In this document: piece after piece, positions 24,701 through 37,300 of the stretch | How positions within the stretch are numbered: position 1 is the stretch's first letter | Layout: the number at the start of each line of letters is the position of its first letter | Source of the DNA: Ophthalmolycus amberensis | Lineage: Eukaryota; Chordata; Actinopteri; Perciformes; Zoarcidae | Assembly (NCBI GenBank): GCA_024529925.1 | Contig: JAFEUB010001212.1 | Span: 310,001 to 374,000 of the forward strand | DNA: 64,000 nt | Direction of reading: 5' to 3' | Program-made: the position numbers and the translations under genes | Notes under the pieces: generated by a model | Told to the model about the DNA's origin: nothing | Database searches by the model: none | What the model saw: only the letters and a program-made list of their open reading frames with translations

Positions 24701-27700
24701 GACAAACCGAGACGTTCTTGACTTGCAAAATGATCTCTTTAAATTGACAAACATCATATGTGTAATTCACGGCAACGATTGAAATATTTCTCCAAAATAA
24801 GGTCCAATTTGGGACTTTGCCTCCCTTTAACATGAAATGAATGTGGAATGTTTCGATGATGAACGAACAGAGCCTCATCTTGGAACATTGTATCCAGGTC
24901 GCACCAAACATCCGTGGCTTGGTACGGTACAGCGAGACACACTGAGCTGTTTTGATTGAATAATGCTGGATAGAACAAATTCCTGTGAGATCACAGTGAC
25001 ATATCCAGAGTCCTCTCAGTTATCTGCAAGTGTGTTTTTTTCAGACTGGGATTCAGACATACATACTCAGGAGCAGCGAGTGACTCAGGGCTGAGAATGC
25101 AGACCTTTGGGAAACAGGTTAACTAACTCTATCAAATGGTTTGTTAGTCGGTCAAGGTTTTATTGGCTGAGTTGGCAGTTTGATTCTAACTTTCCCTTCT
25201 TCCCTTGCTGACGAGCAGAGGGGCTCGCTTACTTCGAGCTCAGGACGTCGAAAGGAACAATATGTAAAGATGAACTCAAACGTAGCCTTTGTCTGAGCAT
25301 ATTCGACTTGGAGAAAAAAAAAAGAAATCTGTGAACTCCATCAATCCGCTCGTGTCAAGTTCCCAACTGTAGAGAACAGGCTGTTAGAGCAGAGTGACAG
25401 ACAATAATGTGCTTGCTAGTTCGAATTGCAACTTTTTTTTTTTTGCCAGTCTGCCAGTTTACTCTCACCGGCCCTTTTTTCGTCAGCTGAGGAAAAAGCA
25501 GCTGGGGACCGGGAGAGCGGGGCCCGTCGCTAAGCCCGGCTGATTCACCGTCTCCCCAGACCTCCTTTGTATCTCACCGGCTAATAGGGCCGGCCTGGCA
25601 GCTTCACACGGGAAACAAAAAAGGCAGCTGGTAAACAGACAGGCTGGAAAAGTACACAGAGGTAAGAAGCACACAGGATGAGCGACAATGCTGGGTCCAT
25701 AATAACAAAAGCATACAGCACGAACATGGATGGGAGAAATCAAGAAAACAATCAAATACATCAATTACTATCATGCTATAAGATTTTTAAAGATTTGAAG
25801 GGACTGGTGTGTTATTTTCCTCTCACCTGGTTGACCAGACACTCTCAAAGATTGTGTCTAGAAGCGTTATCTTTTTTTGCTTCATTTATTTATTTCTTTT
25901 TCCCGCAGTTTGAGGACATGATGGACTCTAAACATGCTGATAATTAGAATTTAGTATAAAAGTCCCCTTTCCTGCACACCTGTAGGTCCTCCCTTCATCC
26001 CTGCTGCCCGCCTCCACAGCTACACCACGTCACCTACTAGTGTCCCGGGTCAACATCTTACATTGTCTGGCTATATAGTCTGTCTGCTGGTTCAAGCCTG
26101 TATTTGATTGCAAGCTCCCTCAGAAGAACCGGGCCGGTCTGTTTGCATTCTGATCCGGATCCTGGCGATACAAAATACTACCGTGACGTGATGACGTTTC
26201 GTCTGAAAGTATTTTTTATAATTTTCTTGTGAATCGCAGTTCTGAATTGCACAACCTGAGTACGATATCTTTCACATCGCTAGAGCCAAAAAATGACCAA
26301 TACACAAACGTCTGAAATGAACACATCCAGGATGATTGACATGACAGACAGACTTAAACCCTCGAAAATAAATGCAGCCTGGAAGGAGTTCAAAACTACC
26401 AAACCCCCTCCACTCTCCTTGTTAAAGCCCGCATCCATGGTCAGTCTGCACAGGCGTTTTCACTTATTTCCCCCGATTGAACTTGTCTGATCCATCAGCA
26501 TCACAAGACAAACTCCTGACAGTCGTTTGTCTGCAGAGTTGGTCCTGTGAGAGTTAGAAATAGTGTCCATTAACAACATAACACGACAGTATATACTCCT
26601 AACCTTCAATCTATCTGACCAAATGAGAATTTGCAGAACTAAAGAAAGTTGCAGATCTCCGCCAGGTGTCCCGCGGGCTGGTCCCACAGGTCTGGTCTAG
26701 ACCTGTGGGCTGCAAGGCGTCCTAAAACACACTTCAAACTCAAAAACAAGCGACGATGAATGCAGGCAATCATTGGCTGTTATTTGATAGCAAACTGTTG
26801 GTTGACAGACTCACAAGTGCACACTCACTCACTCACTCACTCACTCACTCACTCACTCACTCACTCACGGACGGCCGCACCTGCACACATGCGAACAAAT
26901 CCCCTGCATGATTTCCCTGGCGTGGATAATAAACTGCTGCTCTGATACATCTCTCGCACGCTTGGACGTGTACAAAATGTTTCCTTCCAGGAAGTGGTGC
27001 GAAGGAAACAACTCAAACTGAGACATTATCCTCAGGAATTGATTGTCAACAGGGTGAGGTCTTAAACGTCGATTTTGAAGGACGTAATTATCCCCAAAGG
27101 AAGCCACGGCGGGTGTTTGTGCAAATAAAAAAGGGCAGTCAGATTTCAATTTGTAAACCTGAGACACATTTTAATGCCAGGTGACAAACATCACACAATC
27201 TAAACACCATCTCCATCAAAGACGCATGAATGCTTTGTGTAACACACGGATAAACCGGCAAGGCAGACCTTTTCAGAGAGACACGCAAGTCAGAGAGACA
27301 TGCAAGGCGGACGGGGAAAGTAGTGACGGATTCATTTTGTCCCCTGTGCTGTTCATACTGTGGGCAACAGGAGATGGAGACGAATGTACAGTACGAGAGA
27401 CAGACATCCAGTGGGCGAGACGGAAACATATATATAGAGATTTGTGACCGATCCAGTGTGTCACCTCTGCTAACCAGCTGAATGTCACACATATGCAAAC
27501 GTCCATACAACACACACACACACACACACACACACAGTCCACAGTCTCACGTTTCATGCACGCGGACTCGCACACAAAACACGCGCTCCTCCAATCGCTC
27601 TCTCACCTCCGACGGTTGCTAAGCAACAGCACATATCTTGTTTACAGAGCGAGTAATATAGTTGATCTCCAAGGGGAGAGGAGACAGAGACAGATGACAT

Positions 27701-30589
27701 AATCTCCCTCAGATGGAGAGATAAAAAAAAGAATAAAAGGGGAAAGGTGGACCGTCCCTTCGCAGGCAAGTGAGCAGTGATGCAACGAGGCCACCGCTCC
27801 CCCCGGTGTATCGCGTGTTATGAAAGATGGAAGAAATGTTTCATGATTTGATACTGTGCTGCAAATCCAAACACATCCGTCAGGATCTCTCTTGCGTGTG
27901 AAAGGGACGGCGGGTGACACGCAGATTCACTGTCATGTATCATCCTTGTTTAGGTTAACGCTGAGGGCCAAAGAGATAAAAACCCATTTCAACTTCCCTT
28001 TTCAATGGCAATGTGATCGAGGAGGAAGATGAGTGACGAAGTCACACAGCCCCAAGTGGCACAAGCTTTTTGTGGTGTCAAGTATGTTACAATAGATTAC
28101 TATTGCCAATGTTTGTATATGTACTTGATGGTTATGCTTCCGTTACTAGGAGTTCAGACTGAAAACAGGAAAAAGTACAAGATGCTGCTGCTGCTTAAAG
28201 CCACTACGACAAATGTTGTGTTGATTTTGGCGGGTCCCTGTAGACAAAAGCACCAGAATCCCCTTACAAAGCTTCCAATATCACTGCAGCAGTGCGACAG
28301 TCCGCCCCGCTCAGTCCTCAGTAAAGAAATAGCCAATCTTCTCGCTGATGGTCTCGTTTACTTATGTAGGTCATATAGAGGCATCGGTATTAAATTGAGT
28401 CCGTTTCATAACCAGTTAAACGTTCCTCGCAGTAGCTTTTAATTAAGGCACAAATGAAAACAACGGACCACGTTCCAGTTCGGTGGATTAGAGCAACAGA
28501 TCCACGCGATGCTAAATAGAACACTACGTAGCGGTCATCATGGCAACAATCAGTTCATCTACCATATCAATTACAGGTCACAAGTGGCTAAACACGAGCT
28601 TAAAAGTTCAACTTTTTTGCTGGTCTCATTAAAAGTGGATGAGTGGGCTATGTGTTTACAGATGGTGATATTTTCTGCCTGAACATTGCGTGACTTTGAA
28701 TGTCACTGAATGTACTTTGGTCTGAATTACAGCGGAAACAATTTTCTTGCATATGCTACTGCTTTCCATTTTTATTTACAGTATTAGGTGCACGTCTTTT
28801 AGAAGGCCGGGGTTTATACGCAAAAGGATTCACCAGCAGCTCATCAGCCCTTTTTTTGCTATACCCGTCCTTCCAGGTTAAGTCATTTGCACACCACAGT
28901 ATGCCACAGGTAGGCTTTCTGTGGACTACTGATGATCTGGTCTCTGCCCTCATTAGTTATTTAACATCCTGAGCTAAATTCTCACTCCTGATGGACATCT
29001 TCAGTCGGCCTCGGTGAGGTTTCTCCGGTGCAAGTGAACTGATCTAAATCAGGAAATGCAAGACAATACTTCAGACATGCTTGTTGCGCATGTGTCCTCA
29101 ATCAACAACCCTCTCAACTGCACTGACTTGTGGCACTGAGCGTGTATCTGTCTGGCTACATAGTACGGTTAATTGGTCAACCTGCGAAGCACCTGAGCAG
29201 TTATTTAGCTGGTCTGACGTAGAGGCAGGACTTCAAAAGGGAGGATGTGTTGTGTACTTAGACTTCACTTAGTCTCGGGATACTAAGATGAGCATGGTTC
29301 GAATTGATAGAGATTTAACTCCTAAACAGCTGCATACTTAATAAGTGTCTCAATATGCCTCTCATTACACGCTGGCCACTGCAGACTCTGTATTGCAGTG
29401 GACGGTTTCACTCACATGACCGTGTTGATTCCGGAAAGCTGCTGGAACATCTGAAGACCGCAGCCCACCAGGAGGGCTCGCCGAGTGGGGGGGTAGGTCA
29501 GCATCCTCCAAATCACGGGGCCTTCTGCAGACACAAGCAAAAGGCACAGCCGAAATGAATTCTTCTGCAAAAATGACATGAAGGCACAAAGAGAGGTTCA
29601 TTCCAAAACCAGCTAACCACCATAACAAGAACCAAACCCCAAAGAACAGTAGTGTTGATGTTTCTGATTTCTGAGTTTACAACATAATATTTTTTGGGAC
29701 TGCATATTAACATAGTACATATGGGTCCATTTGCCAATTATTACTTTGAAACTTATTTCACGTTTTAACTTGCTTTTGCATGAAATGGATGAAGTGCGAG
29801 AAAGAACACAACAAACTTTCAAGAGAAAGTTAACTTTTCTTGCAGAGAGTTAGAGGAGACGATCAATCCTTCTCTGATGTCTGGACTTTAAATGCTATGC
29901 TACCACCAGAAGCTGCTTAGCTTAGCATAAGACATAGCATAAGATATGATCGGTGTTGATTGGTGAGCCTTAGAGGGGCTGGTAGGCGGATTCAGTTACC
30001 TTCAGATGGAGCAGAACTATCCGTTTCTCCCTTTTTGCAGTCTTTGTGCTAAGCTAAGCTAAGTGGCTGCTGGCGGCACCTTAATATTCAGCGTACAGAC
30101 ATCAGACAAGTGGTACCGATTTTCTCATCAAACCCTTGGATAGAAAGGAAACGAGTATATTTCCCACAATGTTGAACCATTTATTAAACACAAGTAAAAG
30201 CACATTTACTTTAATGGGAATTATCAAGAAACACCAAAATATCCAGTATGTTTATATTTCAAAAGTACACACAGATAAATCACATCTCGGAGCTTCTGAG
30301 CTGAGCTTCTGTGACAGCAACCGTCTGCCGTCCTGACATTTCTTTGCACAGGTCACTGAGGCTTTGTTAGCTCCAGGGATGCTGCTCTGTTACTTTGACC
30401 TCTGACCTCCCCTACGGTGGTGCTGCTGTAAAAAGTGTAAAAAGAAATGTCTCTCTGGAGGATCAGCATAGCACAGTAGCTGCCTTTTTCTCTCTCCTCC
30501 TATTCTTCAGATGGTGGATATCTCAGTTTGGGATGAAACAAATATTTGAGTCCCAATTGCCTCAGCAACAGAATGCACACTGTGATCTC

Positions 30590-30672
<83 letters not shown>

Positions 30673-32741
30673 GACCCCTCCTTGGGGAGGAGAAGTCTTA
30701 ATGGGATGACAGAGCGGCTGGACAGGCACGAAGCTGTCGGATAAAGAGGGAGACGCACACGGTGCCGAGAGATCAGACAAACAAGCCTGAACACACACAG
30801 GTAGGACTGTGTGCCACTGTGTGGCTGTGCAAACACAAGCACATACAGACATGTCATAAAAAAGGCTACACACACACACAGGCTGATTATTTGGGAGCAG
30901 CTGTGTGTGGGAGGACTCTGGGCCAGTGAACATCTCCTTTAGCAGTTTGACGAGCAGACCAGAGTCTGTAAAGGAGGCTCCCGCTGACACACAAACACAC
31001 TCGAGCTTTGCTTTTCCACGGCCGACTTCTCAAAGGAGCGTTATCGTCTTTGATTCCCCCTCGATTCTGAAATGCTGAAAGAGGCTTTTTAACTTTCAGC
31101 GAAAAACCCTCCGCATTTCTTCCCCGCAGAAGCCACAAGAGAAGCAGTTTTCAAAGACCACTCTGAGGCATCCTAATACAGAACTTAAGTCTCAATTTCA
31201 CACCTGAACTACATAAACAGGTTCTGCACATTTTCGTTATGTTTATGTTCTTAAACTAGCAATCATTAGATGGAAAGTTTTAGCTTTATCTGCTTTCTAT
31301 TTAGCCTAATTCAAGACAATTTATATGTAATTATACCATCTGTTCCACGAAAAAAACAGAAGAGTTTGTTTACTGACTGGTCCCCAACTCTGATGCCACA
31401 CAGAAAAGTACTTCAACGTTAGTATGGATTGGAAAACGGAAAAAAATCCATAATCCATATGTGGATCATATCACAGTTTACAGCTCAATTATATGCAGGG
31501 CTTCCAATGAGGGACTATAATCTAATTAGTGTTGCATCACAGAGCGATAAAGATAGAATAGAGTTCTCGAATGGCAGCCAGGACATCGGTAAAGCCTTTG
31601 TGATGATAGCGTGTTTATTACTGACAGCCACCGCCTACTGTGTGCTACCATCCGCTAACTCGACATATTTGTGCCGTTGTAGTGAACAAATGATGGCTTT
31701 GGTTTGAGGGTGCTAAAGTTAAATATAGCCAAATAAGGTCAGCTTTCTTTACATTCTTCAACTGTCAACTGTTGTTTAAATGTATGCTTTAGCCTGCTTG
31801 GCTTACAAATATTTTTGAAATATAGTGCTAAAAAACGCAAATAATAGAGGCTTGTTTTTGAAAATTACAAGTACTTTGGAGTCTTTGTCAACAAGCTACT
31901 GTCAGTCTCCGTTTCAGCTTTTCAAAGTCAAGGTTTAATGTGAAAGCATGGCTCTAACCCCAGACAGTGAAGAGGACGTGATGCGCTTATGGGCAGAGCC
32001 ATTGCCATGGCGCTAACGTGGTGGAGTTTGATTGGTTGATCCCTGGAGACCGGAGCAGAGGACCGTTATCTGATTAGCTGGGAGGGAAATCAGGATTCAT
32101 GGGCCGGAGTCAACTACGGAGAGAGTGGAGACCTGATGGCTGCCCGAAGGAGAGCTAAATTTACTCCGCCGAACACACACAGCCATGGAAACACACACAT
32201 AAACACATTCAGATGCAATCAATCAAACAGACACAATGTCTTACTCCCTATTGCTGCCTTGGGGGTTAACGATACAGTACATATGTGCTTCTTTCGACAA
32301 AAACTTAGAATGCAAATAGACACATTTACACTCATTCGCCCAGAGACACAGTTTTTAAATACACGCACAAACACGTACACAAAGGCTCACAAAACACACG
32401 TCTTCACTTCCTCGGCTGAACACCACCCAGCTGTAATTCAATCAGATGACATATTGAGGAAGAAAGATGGCAATGGAAAACAAGCCAGCCGGCAACCAGC
32501 AAGACACAAGCACAGTGATTAGGTCTCGCAGCGCTGCTGTGATTGTGCGTCATTGAACCTCTCCAACCATATCTGCCTCATTTCATTCAGTCGATACTGC
32601 AACAGCACCACTATTACCTTTAAACCTCAAGCCGGATACGTTCAGGCGTAGATCCCATGCTAGATGCATGGATGCAAGTCAGAACAGACCATCTCTCATG
32701 AGGGATGAGCACTGAATTTGATATTAAAACCTAGATGTAGG

Positions 32742-32775
<34 letters not shown>

Positions 32776-34294
32776 CTCGCTCCAAAGGCATGCCTCTCTT
32801 TTCTTAAGTCAATCTACCCACACGAGAGCTCTGTGATCATCCCTCCGCCATCGCTACCTGCACGGAGGACCCTTTGATTTGACGTCTTATCAGCATTCAT
32901 TCCTGCAAATGCTGATAGCCTTCCTTTAAGACCATACGACCACGATTTATTTGTAAAGTGAGCAAGGGAAGCCCGGGATGTGTTTTTAATGAGAGCCAGG
33001 TCCGGCGCCCCCCCTCCTCTTCTTCTTCTCCTTCTCTTTTGATATTCTCTGAAGAATCCGGCAATTAGCTCTCTTCCTCGGCTACCTGCTTTAAGGAGAC
33101 ACCCCGACTTCTCCTGCATAACAACCCCCCCCCCCCCGGCCAATTAGAGCGCCCGTTTGCCACCGTTGGTCCTGTCAAATGTTTCTTCTTTTTTTTCAAA
33201 CACGTGCCACAGGCTAAGGCCTAGTCCACACTACTCCAGTTTTACTCCATCTTTGCTACGTTTACACTGAGCAGCCACACTACGCCGGAGTTTTGGAGCA
33301 CCCTAAACGGAGGAGCCTGAAAACTCCGCCGAGGTTGGAGGTATTTGAAAACTCCGGGGTTTTGGTTGAGTGTAGACGGTCGGACACGGATGTGCTTAGA
33401 AAAAAATTACGCCCACACCCGTGTTCGCTACTGGATTGGTTCTTGGCAACCATGACGTCTCCGTCCCTGATTCGTCACACTCACTATCACGTGACCCGTA
33501 CCCGGAAGAAAACAAACAGCCGGGCGACCAGCGACAATTCCCAAGTCCAGAGACGCTATCAGCCGTACATGGAGCGCTGGTTTTGTGCACGCTGTATTAC
33601 CTGTTGCGTACTAGCAGCTGTTGTGCAGTAAAAAGTCTGCATTTATGTGGAAGAAGCAGCTGTTATTCTAGCTGCGTGACCATCGGCGATCAGCCCCCAC
33701 GGAGCGGCTGTCTGAAGCTACAGTTAGCAATAAATGCTATTCAGCGCTACGAGTGACAAACAGACAACAACACAGAGGAAACGAGTGAGAGACGAGTGAG
33801 AGACGAGTGAGAGACGAGTGATCGACGCTGATTCGTTTTACTTATTCCGTTTGGTAGCCTTGAGAGACCTTAGTCTGCAAGTATTTCTTTATGGAGCATG
33901 AAAAGATGTACGAAAATATATTATATTCGCTAATGCTAATCGCGGTTAGCATTTCCCCATTGGCGGTAATGTTAAAATTAGCTTAGAAGATAGCGAGTCG
34001 GACCTGTTGCATGATGTTGTGCCCTAAAAGATGGAGCAATTCCCCCATGCCCTAAAGAATTGATAGAGGGTTAAGATGATGTCCCTGTTTCTCTGCTGGG
34101 TGACCCAGCTTATCCCCTGATGCCGTATCTCATGAAGGAATACTCCAATGGAGCTAACGTTACATTCATCAGCCCCCACGGCAACAACAGACAACAACAC
34201 AGAGGAAACGAGTGATCGACGTGTGTTGACCACATTTATGGACCATAATCTAGTAAACGTTTACGTGTAAGTGTTGATTTTAAAGTAAAGTTGA

Positions 34295-34329
<35 letters not shown>

Positions 34330-37300
34330 CGCAGCGCTGTAACTACGTCTGAAAAATAAAACTTCTAAAACGTTCCACGAACTGTGTCTGTTTGAGTTTA
34401 TAGAGGAAGATTTTAGAGGAAGATCTTAAGTATCAAATACAACCTTTCATTATTAAAGACTACTTTATTACTCTTTCATATTTTTTTTAACTAAGCAAGC
34501 AATCCACTTCCTGTTTACACCGTTACGCGCATGCCCAGTGTACGTTAATGGTCACGTGCTGTCCGCCTTCGAAGGCTGCCGTGTGGATGCAGATCAACTT
34601 GAGAATAATGCTGAAACTCCCGTGTGGACGGAGATCGTTTCTATTTGACAACTCTGCATCCAACTAGACACGGAGTAGTGAGGACATGGCCTTAATGAAA
34701 TATACAGCGGCTCGCTTTCCAGGAACATCGGCAAGCAACCATCCGCGAGGCTCACGGTTAATGATTAGTGAAGCCTTTGTAAATCGGTGATGTAGATATG
34801 GGTCAAGGCGGGGAGGAAAAGCCGGTGGTTGAACAATGGGCAATCAAGGAAACAAAAGAGGCCCAATGACCCGGTGGATGGAGGCACCGGAGGAATTATG
34901 AAGATAGAAGCCAGTCTATAAGAGAATAGCTCTTTCTATCCATCCAATCACTGTGTCGTCAGAGAGGAAGTGGCTTAAAGCGGGCTTCACTTACATAACC
35001 GGGAGGGCTGCAATCAAGGACCGAAGTCTGAGCAGGCAATCTGCAGCCCTCCCACTTAAACCCCCACCTCCCCTCTAATTATTTCTCCCCCATACTTCCC
35101 CCTCTTCTCTCCCTTATCACCTCTCCTCAGCTTCCTCATCAGTAGGATCATGACACATCATACTTACACAGTCAGGACGGGTCAGGACTAATGGAGAATA
35201 GAGGTTAGGTCTGTAACTGCAACGGATGCTTTTGGAAGCACTGCGCAGCCCGTTTGGTGTCACTAAACAACAAGGAAACTGACTGCAAGGCAAGCAGGGG
35301 TTACGATAAAAAAACAAACATTGCTGTTGAACAGAAGTTTTGCTTCTTCAAAGTTTCTCACACTTTCATTTACAATAACAGGTAGAACCTACAGTGACTC
35401 AGTTATAGCCTAATTCCTCATAATGGTGTTTACATAAAAAAATAATGCAATGTTCTGCTTTATGGGCCTGTTTGAACGGTTGAGATTATGATTGCAGGCC
35501 CTCTGGAGTGATGAACCATTATGTTCAAAGTGGCCACTTATGTACTTTGTACGGACTGTAGGCTGAGCCAGTAAAGATTTCTTTTAAATAAGTGTTTTAC
35601 TGAACTAAAGCGAGGTTATAACACCGTGAACTGCGGTCCTCCAGCTCCTCGTAATTACTCTCTGCTTTTCAGGGAAACGGTTTTCTCCTGTTTTTGTGTT
35701 TGTCTTTATAATTAGCATGCTTGCACTTGAGGAAGCCTGTATTCTTTGTATCTTTCGGTCGGCCCACTCTTGACGTCAAGCGGAGGCATCGCATGTTGAG
35801 AGGAAGGAAATCAAAATCAGCTGAGGAAGATGTAAGAGAGGCTGTGTTCACTTGAGATAAGCGGGTCGCTCCCCGGAACCTCCACGTGAAGCTGATGGAC
35901 GGCGCGCGGGCCTGTTGTTTGGATAACGCCACGGAGAAGCTATAGGTTTTTCAGGGAGCACGGATCTTGATTGGTGCATTTTTATGGACAATCACTGGAG
36001 AATCGCTCTGGACCTGTAGCGTTGGGGGGGACTTGGGGGGGGGGGGACGGGGTGGGGACGGCATTTTAAGTGGAGCCGATCAAATCTTGTCAGCGCCGTC
36101 TGCAGATGCAGGGGAGCAGCTGTGTTTATCTAAGGGCACCGAGGGGCCGGCGGTTGCCAGGAGCACCAGACAGACGCATTGGATGGAGATATGGATGAAT
36201 GAGTGGAATAACACACACACACACACACACACATACTGACACATACTGACTGACCGGACTAAATATACAAGAATGACAGCTTACATTAATTCAACATTAA
36301 TTTGTATTAGCAACATTATGGAAGCATGCAGTAGTAGAATTGCCACTTAATACTTTCACCAAAGTAAAATATTCACAAAAAATTACAATAATGAGCAGAT
36401 ATAGCAGGTTTAAAAATTATATCTTTATAGCCCTATAAAATATATTTTCTCTTGATCAACGCATGATGTTGAAAACAATATCAGATCTGCACAGCTGCAG
36501 TTATTTCTGAATAAATTTAAAAAAATTAAATCTCTTGCTTTTTTTAACGTTTCGGACAAAGTATTCTACTTCCCCTTCTCTTGTGTCAAACATTTATCCG
36601 AAGGCGGATATCATTTCCTCAAAACCTGGCCCTCAAATTACCCAAAATGCAACTCGACCACCGACTTCATTCAGAGATTTGGATGTATTTTGCTAATGCA
36701 GTGCACTAGTGGGCTCCTACAGAGGTCTGGTAAGCTAACTTCTTTCTAACTCCACCCAAACAATAATTTTTCATACTTGTTGTCCGTTGGAAATCGGAGG
36801 TAAGTGTAAGCAGCAAAGAGAGGACATTTTGAATCAAGGAGAGTTGCTCTCTCAAAGCTGCGGCGTCTCGGTGTGAGTGTCAACAAACGCAGCTAATCGT
36901 ATCAAAGGAATCGATCAATAGAGCGCGGGAGGCTGCCTGTCAGTCTGTCATGTTGCTTCTGTCCATTTCTGTAGCCCGGTGGATAAGCAAAGACGATCAT
37001 ACAAAGGCAGGGAGCAGTAAAAAAGTTCATCCATTTTGGTTTTGAAAAGTGCTGAGGATTCACCGCCTGTTTATGTAATCAGATCGTGCCGCCAGAGCTA
37101 CACCTGAAGCTGAGAGGGGGACATGACAGAGAGGCGCATGCATCTTTTAACCCTCATCTGATTTTACCAACTGAGATTTCTATTATTCAGCGGTTAGACA
37201 TCTTTTTGCGCAGACACTCCGTCCGTCATTAAAGTGAGAAGTAACACAGCGAAGCGGTTCCCGAGGAAAAACTCGCTTTTTCATTTTGGCGAACAGAAGT

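Larger units (their letters stand above)
16486..29415 (-). other. slc2a13: slc2a13 intron 4 (12.9 kb)
   Basis: No further gene was found. Contains long (CA)n runs (17335-17389, 20537-20569, 21609-21660, 21711-21769), poly(G)/(C) runs, an (ACTC)n array near 26823-26868, a LINE 3'-tail remnant at about 23630-23765, a short THAP-like open frame at 24525-24659, and an X-box-like palindrome at 27615-27627. The open frames of 100-270 codons here run through dinucleotide repeats and are not supported as genes. Confidence 0.75.
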
